Assembly (NCBI RefSeq): GCF_002291145.1
Contig: NZ_NTGE01000110.1
Coordinates: 1 to 64,000, forward strand
Source: Streptomyces sp. SA15
Lineage (GTDB): Bacteria; Actinomycetota; Actinomycetes; Streptomycetales; Streptomycetaceae
DNA length: 64,000 nucleotides
Reading direction: 5' to 3'
Shown here: in pieces, positions 1 to 8,874 of the stretch
Position numbering within the stretch: position 1 is the first letter of the stretch
Layout: the number at the start of each line of letters is the position of its first letter
Position numbers and translations under genes: made by a program
The notes under the pieces: model-generated
Seen by the model: only the letters and a program-made list of their open reading frames with translations
Database searches by the model: none
Told to the model about the DNA's origin: nothing

Positions 1-1065
1 CAGCACCCGCACCCCGGACTCCGGGTCGTGCAGCACGGCCGGTTCGACGGGCGCGTCGCGGGTGCCGCCGTCCGGCTCCGGCTCCAGCCGCAGCAGCCCG
101 ACGACGCGCCGGGCGGCCACCGCGCCCCGGCCGAGCATGTAGCCCCAGTCGATGAAGTACGCCACCGGACGCACGATCACGGCGACATAGCCGTAGACCG
201 CCACCAACTCGCCCACGGTGATCGCCCCTTGGGCGGCCAGCCGGGCCGCCAGCCAGGTCACGACGGCCAGGAACAGCGTCGGCAGTCCCACCCCGACCGC
301 CTGCATCCAGCTGGTGACGGCCCCGACCCGGTACCCCTGGTCCCGCAGCCGTCCCGAGTCCCGGCGGAACCCGTCGGCGATCAGCCCCTTCCCGCCGAGG
401 CCGTTGAGGACGCGCAGCCCGCCCGCGAGGTCGCCGATCCGCGCGGTCAGCACCCCCTGCCGCTCCCGGTACTCCGACTCCGTGGCCTGTAACCGCCGCA
501 TCAGCGGTCCGACGATCACGGCGATCACCGGCAGCCCGAGCACCACCACCACGGCCAGCTGCGCGGACACCGACAGCAGCAGCCCGGCGACCGCGCAGTA
601 GGCGACGACCGCGCCGACGCCGGGCCCGACGACCGTGAGCGCGGAGGCGATCGTCTGCACGTCCCCCACACCGATGGTCACGACCTCCCCGGCCGCCGTC
701 CGCCGCGGCAGCGCCGCCCCCAGCCGTACCACGTGGCCGACCACGACCTTGACCGTGCGGAAGTTGGCGTCCATCCGCACCCGGGTCATCGTGCGGTGGC
801 GCATGATGCTCAGCCAGGCGTTGAACGCCCCGACCGCGACCAGCGCCGCCGTCCATCCGGCGAGGGCGCCCATGTCGCCCCGCTCCAGCCCGTCGTCGAC
901 GGCCCGCGCCATCATGTACGGCGTGGCCGACAGCAGCACCATCCACACGCTGCCCAGCAGCGCCCCCGCGACGGACCGCCCCGGCTGCCGCCGCACCAGC
1001 CACCACAGGTACGACCATCCACCGCGACAGTCGGGCGTACCCGGATCCTCGTACGCGTCGATCAT
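1..1065 (-). CDS. ABC transporter, membrane domain of a fused exporter half (partial)
   Basis: The 3' part is cut off by the window edge, so only the first 355 codons are visible. They start at ATG 1065 with a GGGGGA ribosome site about nine bases upstream. The protein opens with MIDAYEDPGTPDCRGGW and then shows six hydrophobic stretches typical of an ABC exporter membrane domain (two around residues 30-90, two around 130-200, two around 240-320). The visible part ends in the linker before an expected ATP-binding domain. It lies 21 bp downstream of the 681-residue half transporter on the same strand, so it is probably the third gene of one operon. The substrate is unknown. The fused ATPase domain is inferred from the family. 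Confidence 0.8.
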   Translation of the reverse strand, partial: MIDAYEDPGTPDCRGGWSYLWWLVRRQPGRSVAGALLGSVWMVLLSATPYMMARAVDDGLERGDMGALAGWTAALVAVGAFNAWLSIMRHRTMTRVRMDANFRTVKVVVGHVVRLGAALPRRTAAGEVVTIGVGDVQTIASALTVVGPGVGAVVAYCAVAGLLLSVSAQLAVVVVLGLPVIAVIVGPLMRRLQATESEYRERQGVLTARIGDLAGGLRVLNGLGGKGLIADGFRRDSGRLRDQGYRVGAVTSWMQAVGVGLPTLFLAVVTWLAARLAAQGAITVGELVAVYGYVAVIVRPVAYFIDWGYMLGRGAVAARRVVGLLRLEPEPDGGTRDAPVEPAVLHDPESGVRVL

Positions 1066-1086
1066 GTTCTGTTGTCCCCCGATCGT

Positions 1087-3132
1087 TCACGCCAGACTGT
1101 CCCGCCACGCCCGGTGCAGATCCGCGAACCGGCCGGTGCCCTCGATCAGTTCCGCCGGCGTGCCGTCCTCGACGATCCGGCCGTGCTCCATGACCAGCAC
1201 CCGGTCGGCGATCTCCACGGTCGACAGCCGGTGCGCGATCACGACCGCCGTACGGCCGTGCAGGACCGTCGACATCGCCCGCTGCACGGCCCGCTCGCCC
1301 GGGATGTCCAGCGAGCTGGTCGCCTCGTCCAGGATCAGTACGGCCGGATCGGCCAGCAACGCCCGTGCGAACGCGACGAGTTGGCGCTGGCCGGCGGAGA
1401 TACGGCCGCCCCGCTTGCGTACGTCCGTGTCGTAGCCGTCGGGCAGCTCGCTGATGAAGTCGTGCGCACCGATGGCCTTCGCGGCCTGCTCGATGTCCTC
1501 GCGGAGGGCGTCCGGCCGTCCGATGGCGATGTTCTCGGCGACCGTGCCGGAGAACAGGAACGCCTCCTGTGTCACCATGACCACCCCGCGCCGCAGCTCG
1601 GGCACGGCGAGGTCGCGCAGGTCGACGCCGTCCAGGAGGACCCGGCCGTCGGAAGGGTCGTAGAACCGGGCGAGCAGCTTGGCCAGCGTCGACTTGCCCG
1701 CGCCGGTCGAGCCGACGACCGCGACCGTCTGCCCGGCCGGCAGGGTCAGGTCGAAGCGGGGCAGCACCTCGCCGCCGGTGCGGTAGGCGAACCGGACCCC
1801 GTCGAAGACGACCTCGCGGCCGGGCTGCTCGGAGGCTAGGGCCTGCGTCGGAAGTGGCGTCGTCCGCCCGGAGGGCGGGCCGGGCGGCGTCTGGTGCGTG
1901 CTCTCGGCGTGCCGGGCGGAAGCCCTCGTACTGGATGTACTTGGGCTTTCGCCCGGTGCGGCGAGAGTGCGTGCCAGGCGTCGCCCGGCAGGCGCCACTT
2001 CCGACGCAGGCCCTAGGGGCGGAAGCTGCCGGGGCGTAGCGGGCTCGGGCACGGACGGCGTCTGGGCGAGCAGCCCGGCGATCTTCTCCAGCGAGGCCGC
2101 CGCCGACTGGTAGGAGTTCAGGAACATGCCGAGCCGGTCTATCGGGTCGTACAGCCGGCGCAGATACAGCACCGCCGCCGCCAGCACGCCCAGCTCCAGC
2201 GAGCCGTCCGCCACCCGGTAGGCGCCCCACAGCACGATCAGCGCGACGGCCGCGTTGGCGACCAGCCGGGAGCCGACGACATACCGGGCCATCTCCAGGA
2301 GCGCGTCGCCGTTGGTCCGCTCGTGCCGCTTGTTGAGTACGGCGAAGTCGGCGTCGTTGACGGCCTCGCGGCGGAACGCGCGCACCGGCCGGATGCCGTT
2401 CATCGTCTCGACGAACTTCACGATCACGGCGGCGATGGCGGTCGACCGCTTCCCGTACACCCGAGCCGCACGCCGCCGGTACAGCCGTACCAGGAGATAC
2501 AGCGGCACGAAGGACGCCACCGCGACCGAGCCGAGCCCGAGGTCCAGCCAGAGCAGCAGCGCCGCGATGTAGACGAAGGACAGGATGACGGTGACCAGCT
2601 CCTGCAGGCCCTCGTCGAGCAGCTCGCGCAGGGACTCCACGTCCGTGGTGGAGCGGGAGATGAGCCGGCCCGAGGTGTAGCGCTCGTGGAAGTCGATGCT
2701 GAGCGCCTGCGCGTGGCGGAAGATACGGCCGCGCAGGTCCAGCAGCACGTCCTGGTTGACGCGGGCGGAGGCGATGATGAACGTGTACTGGAGGCCGCCG
2801 GAGGCGAGCGCGCAGAGCAGATAGCCCACGCCGACCGCGACGAGGGGACCGTTGTCGTGGTCGCGGAACGCGGGAACGGCGCTGTCGATGGCGTACGCCA
2901 CCAGGAGTGGGCCCGCCTGCACGGCCGCCTGCTGGAGCAGCAGGAGGAGCGTGGTGACGGCGACGCGCGCCTTCATCGGGGCGAGGAGGGAGCGCAGGAG
3001 GGCCGCGGTGGCACCCGGGGGCGTGGGCAGGACGTCGCGGTCGAAGGCGTCGCCCGAGGCGTGGGGGTCCTCGGCCGGGTTCTTCCGGTCCGGTTGCCCC
3101 TTGTCCGGTGGGGTGGTCGTGGGCGCCGTCAT
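1087..3132 (-). CDS. ABC exporter half transporter with an in-frame MITE-like insertion in its linker
   Basis: A 681-residue type IV ABC exporter subunit: membrane domain at about residues 50-340, ATP-binding domain at about 435-675. The ATPase has Walker A GSTGAGKST, Q-loop VTQEAFLFS, a degenerate signature ISAGQRQ in place of LSGGQ, Walker B LILDEATSSLD with the catalytic Glu, and the switch His in IAHRLST. It overlaps the 603-residue half by 4 bp (ATGA), which suggests translational coupling and a heterodimer. The partner has the intact signature but a degenerate Walker B, so one composite ATP site is probably weak. The linker between the domains contains 59 extra Ser/Pro/Arg-rich codons contributed by an inverted-repeat element; without it the protein would be 622 residues, a normal length. 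Substrate unknown. Confidence 0.9.
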   Translation of the reverse strand: MTAPTTTPPDKGQPDRKNPAEDPHASGDAFDRDVLPTPPGATAALLRSLLAPMKARVAVTTLLLLLQQAAVQAGPLLVAYAIDSAVPAFRDHDNGPLVAVGVGYLLCALASGGLQYTFIIASARVNQDVLLDLRGRIFRHAQALSIDFHERYTSGRLISRSTTDVESLRELLDEGLQELVTVILSFVYIAALLLWLDLGLGSVAVASFVPLYLLVRLYRRRAARVYGKRSTAIAAVIVKFVETMNGIRPVRAFRREAVNDADFAVLNKRHERTNGDALLEMARYVVGSRLVANAAVALIVLWGAYRVADGSLELGVLAAAVLYLRRLYDPIDRLGMFLNSYQSAAASLEKIAGLLAQTPSVPEPATPRQLPPLGPASEVAPAGRRLARTLAAPGESPSTSSTRASARHAESTHQTPPGPPSGRTTPLPTQALASEQPGREVVFDGVRFAYRTGGEVLPRFDLTLPAGQTVAVVGSTGAGKSTLAKLLARFYDPSDGRVLLDGVDLRDLAVPELRRGVVMVTQEAFLFSGTVAENIAIGRPDALREDIEQAAKAIGAHDFISELPDGYDTDVRKRGGRISAGQRQLVAFARALLADPAVLILDEATSSLDIPGERAVQRAMSTVLHGRTAVVIAHRLSTVEIADRVLVMEHGRIVEDGTPAELIEGTGRFADLHRAWRDSLA
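1836..2016. mobile_element. MITE-like inverted-repeat element inserted in frame in an ABC exporter gene
   Basis: Perfect 24-bp terminal inverted repeats lie at 1836-1859 (begins CTAGGGCCTGCGTCGGAAGT) and 1993-2016 (ends CGACGCAGGCCCTAG). The outermost bases at each end are CTAG, which could be a 4-bp target duplication. Distance between the two CTAG copies is 177 bp, exactly 59 codons, so the host frame stays open through the linker. The interior has further imperfect inverted symmetry and no transposase. Size and structure fit a non-autonomous element or a large palindromic dispersed repeat. An IS5-like parent is a guess based only on the CTAG target. Confidence 0.75.
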
Positions 3133-4940
3133 CGGGCGGCCTCCTCGGTCCCGGCCATCAGATGGGCGTACTCGGCGTTGGTGCGAAGCAGTTCGTGGTG
3201 GGTGCCGACGGCGGCGATACGGCCGCCGGAGAGCAGGGCGACGCGGTCGGCGAGCAGAACGGTCGACGGGCGGTGCGCCACGATGAGGGCGGTGGTGTCC
3301 GCGAGAACGTCCCGCAGGGCGGCCTCCACGGCGGCCTCGGTGTGCACGTCCAGGGCGGACAGCGGGTCGTCCAGCACCAGGAAGCGGGGGCGGCCGACGA
3401 CGGCCCTGGCCAGCGCGAGGCGCTGCCGCTGGCCTCCGGAGAGACTGTGGCCCTGTTCGCCCACCTGGGTGTCGGTGCCCTGAGGGAGGGCGTACACGAA
3501 GTCGGCCTGCGCGACGGCGAGGGCGCGCCGCAGCTCCGCGGTGCCGGCGGTGTCTTCGGCGCCCATGAGAACGTTGTCGCCGACGGCGGCGGAGAAGAGG
3601 GTGGGTTCTTCGAAGGCGACGGCGACCTTTGAGCGTAGCTCTTCTCGGGACATGTGCGTGATGTCCTCGCCGTCGAGCGTGATGCGGCCCGACGTCACCT
3701 CGTGGAGGCGGGGGACGAGGGCCGTGAGGGTGGTCTTGCCGCTGCCGGTGGCGCCCACCAGGGCCATGGACTCGCCGGGGCGGATGTGGAGGTCGATGTG
3801 GTCGAGGACGGGGGGTGAGTCCTTGGGGGCGTCGGGGTAGCGGAACCGTACGTCATGGAATTGGAGGCCACTGCTGTCGCCCACAGCGGTAGTGGCGGTA
3901 GCAGGGGCAGCGGTCGGCTCCTCCGGTTCCTGGTCCATCACCTCGAAGTACCGCTCCGTAGCCGTAGCCGCCTCCTGGCTCATCGCCAGCAGGAAACCGA
4001 TCGAGTCGACAGGCCACCGAAGTGCGAGCGCCGTGGACAAGAAGGCGACCAGCGTCCCCGCCGACAACTCCCCGTCCGCCACCTGCACAGCCCCCAGCAC
4101 CAGCGCCGCCCCGATGGCCACCTCCGGCAGCGTCACGATGACGCCCCAGATCGTCGCCAGCAGCCCCGCCTTGCGCAGCTCGGTCCCGCGCAGGGTGCGG
4201 GACAGTTCCCGGAAGGCCCGCGCCTGGCTCCGGTGCCGCCCGAAGCCCTTGATGATCCGGATACCGAGCACGCTCTCCTCGACGACCGTGGTCAGATCCC
4301 CCACCTGGTCCTGCGCGCGCCGCGCCACCTTGGCGTACCGCTTCTCGAACACCACGCACGTCACCATCACGGGGATGGCCGGCCCCAGGATCACCAGCCC
4401 CAGCGACCAGTCCTGCAACAGCATGATGATCACGCCGACGACGATCGTCACCCCGTTGACCAGCAGGAACGTCAGCGGAAAGGCGAGGAACATGCGCAGC
4501 AGCATCAGGTCCGTCGTCCCCCGGGACAGCAGCTGACCCGAGGCCCACCGGTCGTGGAACGCCACCGGCAGCCGCTGCAGGTGCCGGTACAGATCCGCCC
4601 GCATCGCCGCCTCGACCCCCGCCAGCGGCCGCGCCACCAGCCACCGCCGCAACCCGAACAGCAGCGCCTCCGCGAACCCGAGCAGCAGCAGGTACAGCGC
4701 TCCGAGCCAGACGCCCGCCGGGTCCCGGTCGGCGACCGGCCCGTCCACCATCCACTTCAGGACGAGCGGGATCACCAGCCCCACACAGGAGGCGAGCACC
4801 GCGACGAACGCCGCGCTGAACAGCCGCACCCGCACGGGTCTGACGTACGGCCACAGCCGCAGCAGCGTGCGTACGGCGGATCGGTCCGTGGTTTCTTCGG
4901 TTTGTTCGGGGTCCTTGGCGGTGGCAGGTGTAGTGGGCAT
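3129..4940 (-). CDS. ABC exporter half transporter, heterodimer partner
   Basis: A 603-residue ABC exporter half: six membrane segments at about residues 40-320, ATPase domain at about 365-600. Walker A is GATGSGKTT and the signature LSGGQRQRLALARAV is intact. Two residues are unusual: the Q-loop reads AFEEPTLFS (Gln replaced by Glu) and Walker B reads FLVLDDPLSALD (catalytic Glu replaced by Asp). This is the pattern of the degenerate subunit in heterodimeric exporters such as TmrAB or BmrCD. The gene starts at ATG 4938-4940, is first of the operon, and its stop overlaps the start of the next half transporter by 4 bp. The cargo could be a drug, lipid or peptide; nothing in the sequence decides. 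Confidence 0.9.
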   Translation of the reverse strand: MPTTPATAKDPEQTEETTDRSAVRTLLRLWPYVRPVRVRLFSAAFVAVLASCVGLVIPLVLKWMVDGPVADRDPAGVWLGALYLLLLGFAEALLFGLRRWLVARPLAGVEAAMRADLYRHLQRLPVAFHDRWASGQLLSRGTTDLMLLRMFLAFPLTFLLVNGVTIVVGVIIMLLQDWSLGLVILGPAIPVMVTCVVFEKRYAKVARRAQDQVGDLTTVVEESVLGIRIIKGFGRHRSQARAFRELSRTLRGTELRKAGLLATIWGVIVTLPEVAIGAALVLGAVQVADGELSAGTLVAFLSTALALRWPVDSIGFLLAMSQEAATATERYFEVMDQEPEEPTAAPATATTAVGDSSGLQFHDVRFRYPDAPKDSPPVLDHIDLHIRPGESMALVGATGSGKTTLTALVPRLHEVTSGRITLDGEDITHMSREELRSKVAVAFEEPTLFSAAVGDNVLMGAEDTAGTAELRRALAVAQADFVYALPQGTDTQVGEQGHSLSGGQRQRLALARAVVGRPRFLVLDDPLSALDVHTEAAVEAALRDVLADTTALIVAHRPSTVLLADRVALLSGGRIAAVGTHHELLRTNAEYAHLMAGTEEAAR

Positions 4941-5045
4941 CAGATGGGAGCCTACGGATCGGCACTGACATCGCCCACCGAGTTTTGGCCGGACCCGGTT
5001 CGGCCGCTGGTCCTACGACCTGCGCGTTCGAACGGTCATTCCACC

Positions 5046-7292
5046 TCACCCGACCACCTTGAGCAGCAGCACGGCCCGCGCCGGCACCGTAATCGCCGCC
5101 CCCGCCCGATGCACAACCCCCGGCGCCTCCCCCTGCTCCTCCCGTGCCGTGTCGACGACCACCTCGTACCGTTCCGCCCACGGCGGCCCCGGCAGCGCGA
5201 AACTCGTCGGGCGGTCCCCGGCGTGCAGGACGGCGAGGAAGCTGTCGTCGAGGATCGGGGCGCCCCGCTCGTCGCGGCCCGGGATGTCCCGGCCGGAGAG
5301 GTACATGCCGAGCGTGGCGGCGGGCGCGTACCAGTCCTGTTCCGTCATCTCCGTGCCGCGTGCCGTGAACCAGGCCAGGTCCCGCAGGCCGTCCGCGGAG
5401 TGCGCCCGCCCGGAGAAGAAGGCGCGGCGGCGGAGCACCGGGTGGCGGTGGCGCAGGTCTATCAGGCGGGTGGTCAGGTCGAGGAGGGCCTTCCAGCCCT
5501 GGTCCTCCAGCAGGCCCCAGTCCACCCAGCTGATCTCGTTGTCCTGGCAGTACGCGTTGTTGTTGCCGCGCTGCGTCCGCCCCAGCTCGTCGCCCGCGAC
5601 CAGCATCGGCACACCCGTCGAAAGGAGCAGCGTCGTCAGCAGGTTCCGCAGCTGGCGGCGCCTGAGCGCCCGTACGCGCTCGTCGTCCGTCTCTCCCTCC
5701 GCGCCGCAGTTCCACGAGCGGTTGTCGTCCGTGCCGTCGCGGTTGCCCTCGCCGTTCGCCTCGTTGTGCTTGCGCTCGTAGGACACGAGGTCCCGGAGGG
5801 TGAAACCGTCGTGCGCGGTGATGAAGTTGACGGAGGCGTACGGCCGCCGCCCTCCCCAGGCGTACAGGTCGCTCGATCCCGACAGCCGGTAGCCCAGGTC
5901 CCGTACGTCCGGCAGCGCGCCCCGCCAGAAGTCGCGGATCGCGTTGCGGTACCGGTCGTTCCACTCCGTCCACAGGGGCGGGAAGGCCCCTACCTGGTAC
6001 CCGCCCGACCCCACGTCCCACGGCTCGGCGATCAGCTTCACCCGCCGCAGCACGGGATCCTGCGCGATCACCGCCAGGAAGGGGGACAGCATGTCGACGT
6101 CGTGCATGGAGCGGGCCAGCGCGGCGGCCAGGTCGAAGCGGAAGCCGTCGACGCCCATCTCCGTCACCCAGTAGCGCAGCGAGTCCGTGATCAGGCGCAG
6201 GACGTGCGGCTGGACGACGTGCAGGGTGTTGCCGCAGCCCGTGTAGTCGGCGTACCGCCGGGCGTCCGACTGCAACCGGTAGTAGCCGCGGTTGTCGATG
6301 CCCTTCAGGGAGAGCGTGGGCCCCAGTTCGCCCGCCTCCGCGGTGTGGTTGTAGACCACGTCGAGGATGACCTCGATGCCGGCCGCGTGCAGCGCACGCA
6401 CCATGCGCTTGAACTCGCCGACCTGCTGACCCGTCGTACCGGAGGCGGAGTAGGCCGCGTGGGGCGCGAAGTAGCCGATCGAGTTGTAGCCCCAGTAGTT
6501 CTTCAGGCCGCGCCTGAGCAGATGGTCCTCGTGCGCGAACTGATGCACCGGCAGCAGCTCGACTGCCGTCACGCCCAGCTTCACCAGGTGCTCGATCGCC
6601 GCCGGGTGCGCCAGCCCGGCGTACGTGCCCCGCAGCTCCTCCGGGATGCCGGGGTGCCGTTGCGTGAACCCCCGTACATGCACCTCGTAGATCACCGAGT
6701 CGGCCCACGGCGTCTTGGGCCGGCGGTCGTCCATCCACTCGTCGTCGGGGGCGTCGTCGTGGACGACGACGCCCTTCGGGACGTACGGCGCCGAGTCCCG
6801 GTCGTCGCGCACGGTGTCCGCGACCTGCTGCTGCGGCCAGTCGCGGACGTGCCCGTACACCTCCGGCGGCAAGCTGAAGTCGCCGTCCACCGCGCGGGCG
6901 TACGGGTCGAGGAGCAGCTTCGCCGGGTTCCAGCGGCCGCCGGTCCACGGGTCCCAGCGGCCGTGCACCCGGTAGCCGTACCGCTGCCCGGGCATCACGC
7001 CCGGCACGAAGCCGTGCCAGATCTCGTGCGTCAGTTCGGTCAGCCGGGCCCGGGTCTCCTTGCCGGCCTCGTCGAACAGGCACAGCTCGACCGCCTCGGC
7101 CCCGCCCGCCCACAACGCGAAGTTGGTGCCCGCAACCCCGTCCGGACCGACCCGGAACCGGGCCCCCAGCGGCATCGGCGCACCCGGCCACACGGGCACG
7201 GCCGGCGCTTTGCGCTGCGCGCCGTTCACCAGGGCGGCAGGACGCCCCTTCTCGGCGGCAGGCACCGCCTCCTGCTCGGCTGCGCTGGACAC
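5046..7292 (-). CDS. glgX: Glycogen debranching enzyme GlgX (isoamylase family, GH13)
   Basis: A 748-residue protein of the GlgX/isoamylase type, which hydrolyses alpha-1,6 branches of glycogen-derived limit dextrins in the cytoplasm. An N-terminal CBM48-like domain (about residues 20-130, GTNFALWAGGAEAVELCLFD) precedes the GH13 barrel. Visible catalytic motifs are DVVYNHTAE, GFRFDLA (Asp nucleophile), LIAEPWD (acid/base Glu) and ITAHDGFTL. A C-terminal beta domain follows. The start is GTG 7290-7292 with GGGAGG about seven bases upstream. No glycogen operon partners are adjacent. The function is firm from family motifs. Confidence 0.93.
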   Translation of the reverse strand: MSSAAEQEAVPAAEKGRPAALVNGAQRKAPAVPVWPGAPMPLGARFRVGPDGVAGTNFALWAGGAEAVELCLFDEAGKETRARLTELTHEIWHGFVPGVMPGQRYGYRVHGRWDPWTGGRWNPAKLLLDPYARAVDGDFSLPPEVYGHVRDWPQQQVADTVRDDRDSAPYVPKGVVVHDDAPDDEWMDDRRPKTPWADSVIYEVHVRGFTQRHPGIPEELRGTYAGLAHPAAIEHLVKLGVTAVELLPVHQFAHEDHLLRRGLKNYWGYNSIGYFAPHAAYSASGTTGQQVGEFKRMVRALHAAGIEVILDVVYNHTAEAGELGPTLSLKGIDNRGYYRLQSDARRYADYTGCGNTLHVVQPHVLRLITDSLRYWVTEMGVDGFRFDLAAALARSMHDVDMLSPFLAVIAQDPVLRRVKLIAEPWDVGSGGYQVGAFPPLWTEWNDRYRNAIRDFWRGALPDVRDLGYRLSGSSDLYAWGGRRPYASVNFITAHDGFTLRDLVSYERKHNEANGEGNRDGTDDNRSWNCGAEGETDDERVRALRRRQLRNLLTTLLLSTGVPMLVAGDELGRTQRGNNNAYCQDNEISWVDWGLLEDQGWKALLDLTTRLIDLRHRHPVLRRRAFFSGRAHSADGLRDLAWFTARGTEMTEQDWYAPAATLGMYLSGRDIPGRDERGAPILDDSFLAVLHAGDRPTSFALPGPPWAERYEVVVDTAREEQGEAPGVVHRAGAAITVPARAVLLLKVVG

Positions 7293-7444
7293 CTGTCAGC
7301 CTCCCACGGCTCGCGGAACGACGTGGGAAAGGGCGAGTGACGTCCCGGCCACGGCACCCCCTCGCGTCGTTCTCCCCACTGTTCTGCCCAGAGCTTGGGT
7401 CGCACTCACGTTTCCCAGAAGCGGGCCCGGTCGTTGGGATCGTC

Positions 7445-8698
7445 GTGAGGCACGTAACTGGGCGCGCACGGCGCGTGGGGGTCGCACTGGCCGCCGTACT
7501 GACATGGGCAGGACTGCTCGCCGGGGCCGCCGGCTGCACGGCCGACGGCACGGGCGGCATCGGAGGCATGGGGGGCATCGGAGGCATCGGCGGGCTCGGC
7601 AAACCCCCGGCTCCCGAGGACATCATCCGGATCTCCCCGGACGACGGCAGCAAGGGCGTACGGCCGGACGAGAAACTCCGGATCCGGGTGCCCAGCGGCC
7701 GACTGGAGTCGGTGAAGGTCATCAAGTCCCAGGACGCCCAGGAGTCCCCGGTGCCCGGGCACCTCTCCGAGGACGGCCTGAGCTGGGAGCCCGACGACCG
7801 CAGGCTCGCGCTGGCCGCCAAGTACACGATCGACGCGGTGGCCCTGGACGGCCAGGGGCGCCGCTCCGCCCGGCACACCAGCTTCACGACGTACGTCCCC
7901 GAAGAGCGCTTCGTCGGATACGTCACCCCGGAGAACCGCTCCACCGTCGGCACCGGAATGATCGTCTCCCTGGAGTTCAACCGGGAGATCGAGCGCCGCG
8001 CGGCCGTCGAGCGGGCCGTCCACGTGAGCGCGAAACCGCCCGTGGAGATCCGCCCGCACTGGTTCGGCACGTCCCGCCTCGACTTCCGCCCCGAGCACTA
8101 CTGGAAGCCCGGCACACAGGTCACGGTCTCCTTGCGCCTCAGGGACGTCGAAGGGGCACCCGGCGTCTACGGCCTCCAGCACAAGACGTTCTCCTTCACC
8201 GTCGGCCGCAGCCAGGTCTCGCTGGTCGACGCGGCCGAGCACACCATGGAGGTACGGCGGGACGGCGCGCTGCTGGCCACCGTGCCGATCACGGCCGGGG
8301 CGCCGAAGACCACCACGTACAACGGCCGGATGGTCGTCACCGAGATGCTCGAAGTGACCCGCATGAACAGCCGCACGGTCGGCTTCGGCGGCGAGTACGA
8401 CATCCCGGACGTCCCGCACGCCATGCGCCTGACGGAATCCGGCACCTTCCTGCACGGCAACTACTGGGCGTCGGAGGAGGTCTTCGGTGAATCCAATGTC
8501 AGCCACGGCTGTGTGGGGCTGAGGGACGTGAAGGGCGGCGGGTCGGACACGCCGGCGGGTTGGTTCTTCGACCGCAGCCTCATCGGGGACGTCGTCGAGG
8601 TCGTCCACAGCAATGACAAAAAGGTCGCTCCCGACAACGGCCTCGGAGGATGGAATATGGGCTGGAAGGCGTGGAAGACGGGCAGTGCGGTGAAGTAA
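7445..8698 (+). CDS. L,D-transpeptidase lipoprotein (YkuD), first of two paralogues
   Basis: An exported lipoprotein that probably forms 3-3 peptidoglycan cross-links. I chose GTG 7445 because it gives a short basic signal peptide (MRHVTGRARR) with lipobox GAAGC and modified Cys31; the open frame extends to 7337 but that adds an implausible N-terminus. A Gly/Met/Ile repeat follows the lipid anchor (about residues 36-52). Two immunoglobulin-like domains (about 57-240) precede the YkuD domain (about 250-385), whose active site SHGCVGLRDVKG places the catalytic Cys at 356; HGNYW supplies the conserved His region. It is closely related to the next gene, and the pair looks like a tandem duplication. 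Confidence 0.9.
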   Translation: MRHVTGRARRVGVALAAVLTWAGLLAGAAGCTADGTGGIGGMGGIGGIGGLGKPPAPEDIIRISPDDGSKGVRPDEKLRIRVPSGRLESVKVIKSQDAQESPVPGHLSEDGLSWEPDDRRLALAAKYTIDAVALDGQGRRSARHTSFTTYVPEERFVGYVTPENRSTVGTGMIVSLEFNREIERRAAVERAVHVSAKPPVEIRPHWFGTSRLDFRPEHYWKPGTQVTVSLRLRDVEGAPGVYGLQHKTFSFTVGRSQVSLVDAAEHTMEVRRDGALLATVPITAGAPKTTTYNGRMVVTEMLEVTRMNSRTVGFGGEYDIPDVPHAMRLTESGTFLHGNYWASEEVFGESNVSHGCVGLRDVKGGGSDTPAGWFFDRSLIGDVVEVVHSNDKKVAPDNGLGGWNMGWKAWKTGSAVK

Positions 8699-8874
8699 CC
8701 CGACAGGGGGGCGGGTTCTGGCACCTTTCCGTTGAAGTCAGTACTGATGAAGTCGGTACGCAACAGTGACCATGAGCTGACGAGATGCCAAAAATCTTGC
8801 GGTTAATATGCGCCGATGCGTGCGGGCCGCGCGCTGGGGAGCGGGTCTGAGCAGGCCCGGCGAGGGGAGAGAAC

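Noticed and set aside
1836..2016. Complete insertion sequence
   Set aside because: The element is only 181 bp and has no transposase reading frame, so it can only be a non-autonomous relic.
3853..8070. A 1405-codon open frame on the minus strand and a 1161-codon one on the plus strand (3855-7340)
   Set aside because: Both run over glgX and ABC transporter genes in wrong frames. They are rich in Arg, Gly and Pro and lack domains, as expected for shadow frames in GC-rich coding DNA.
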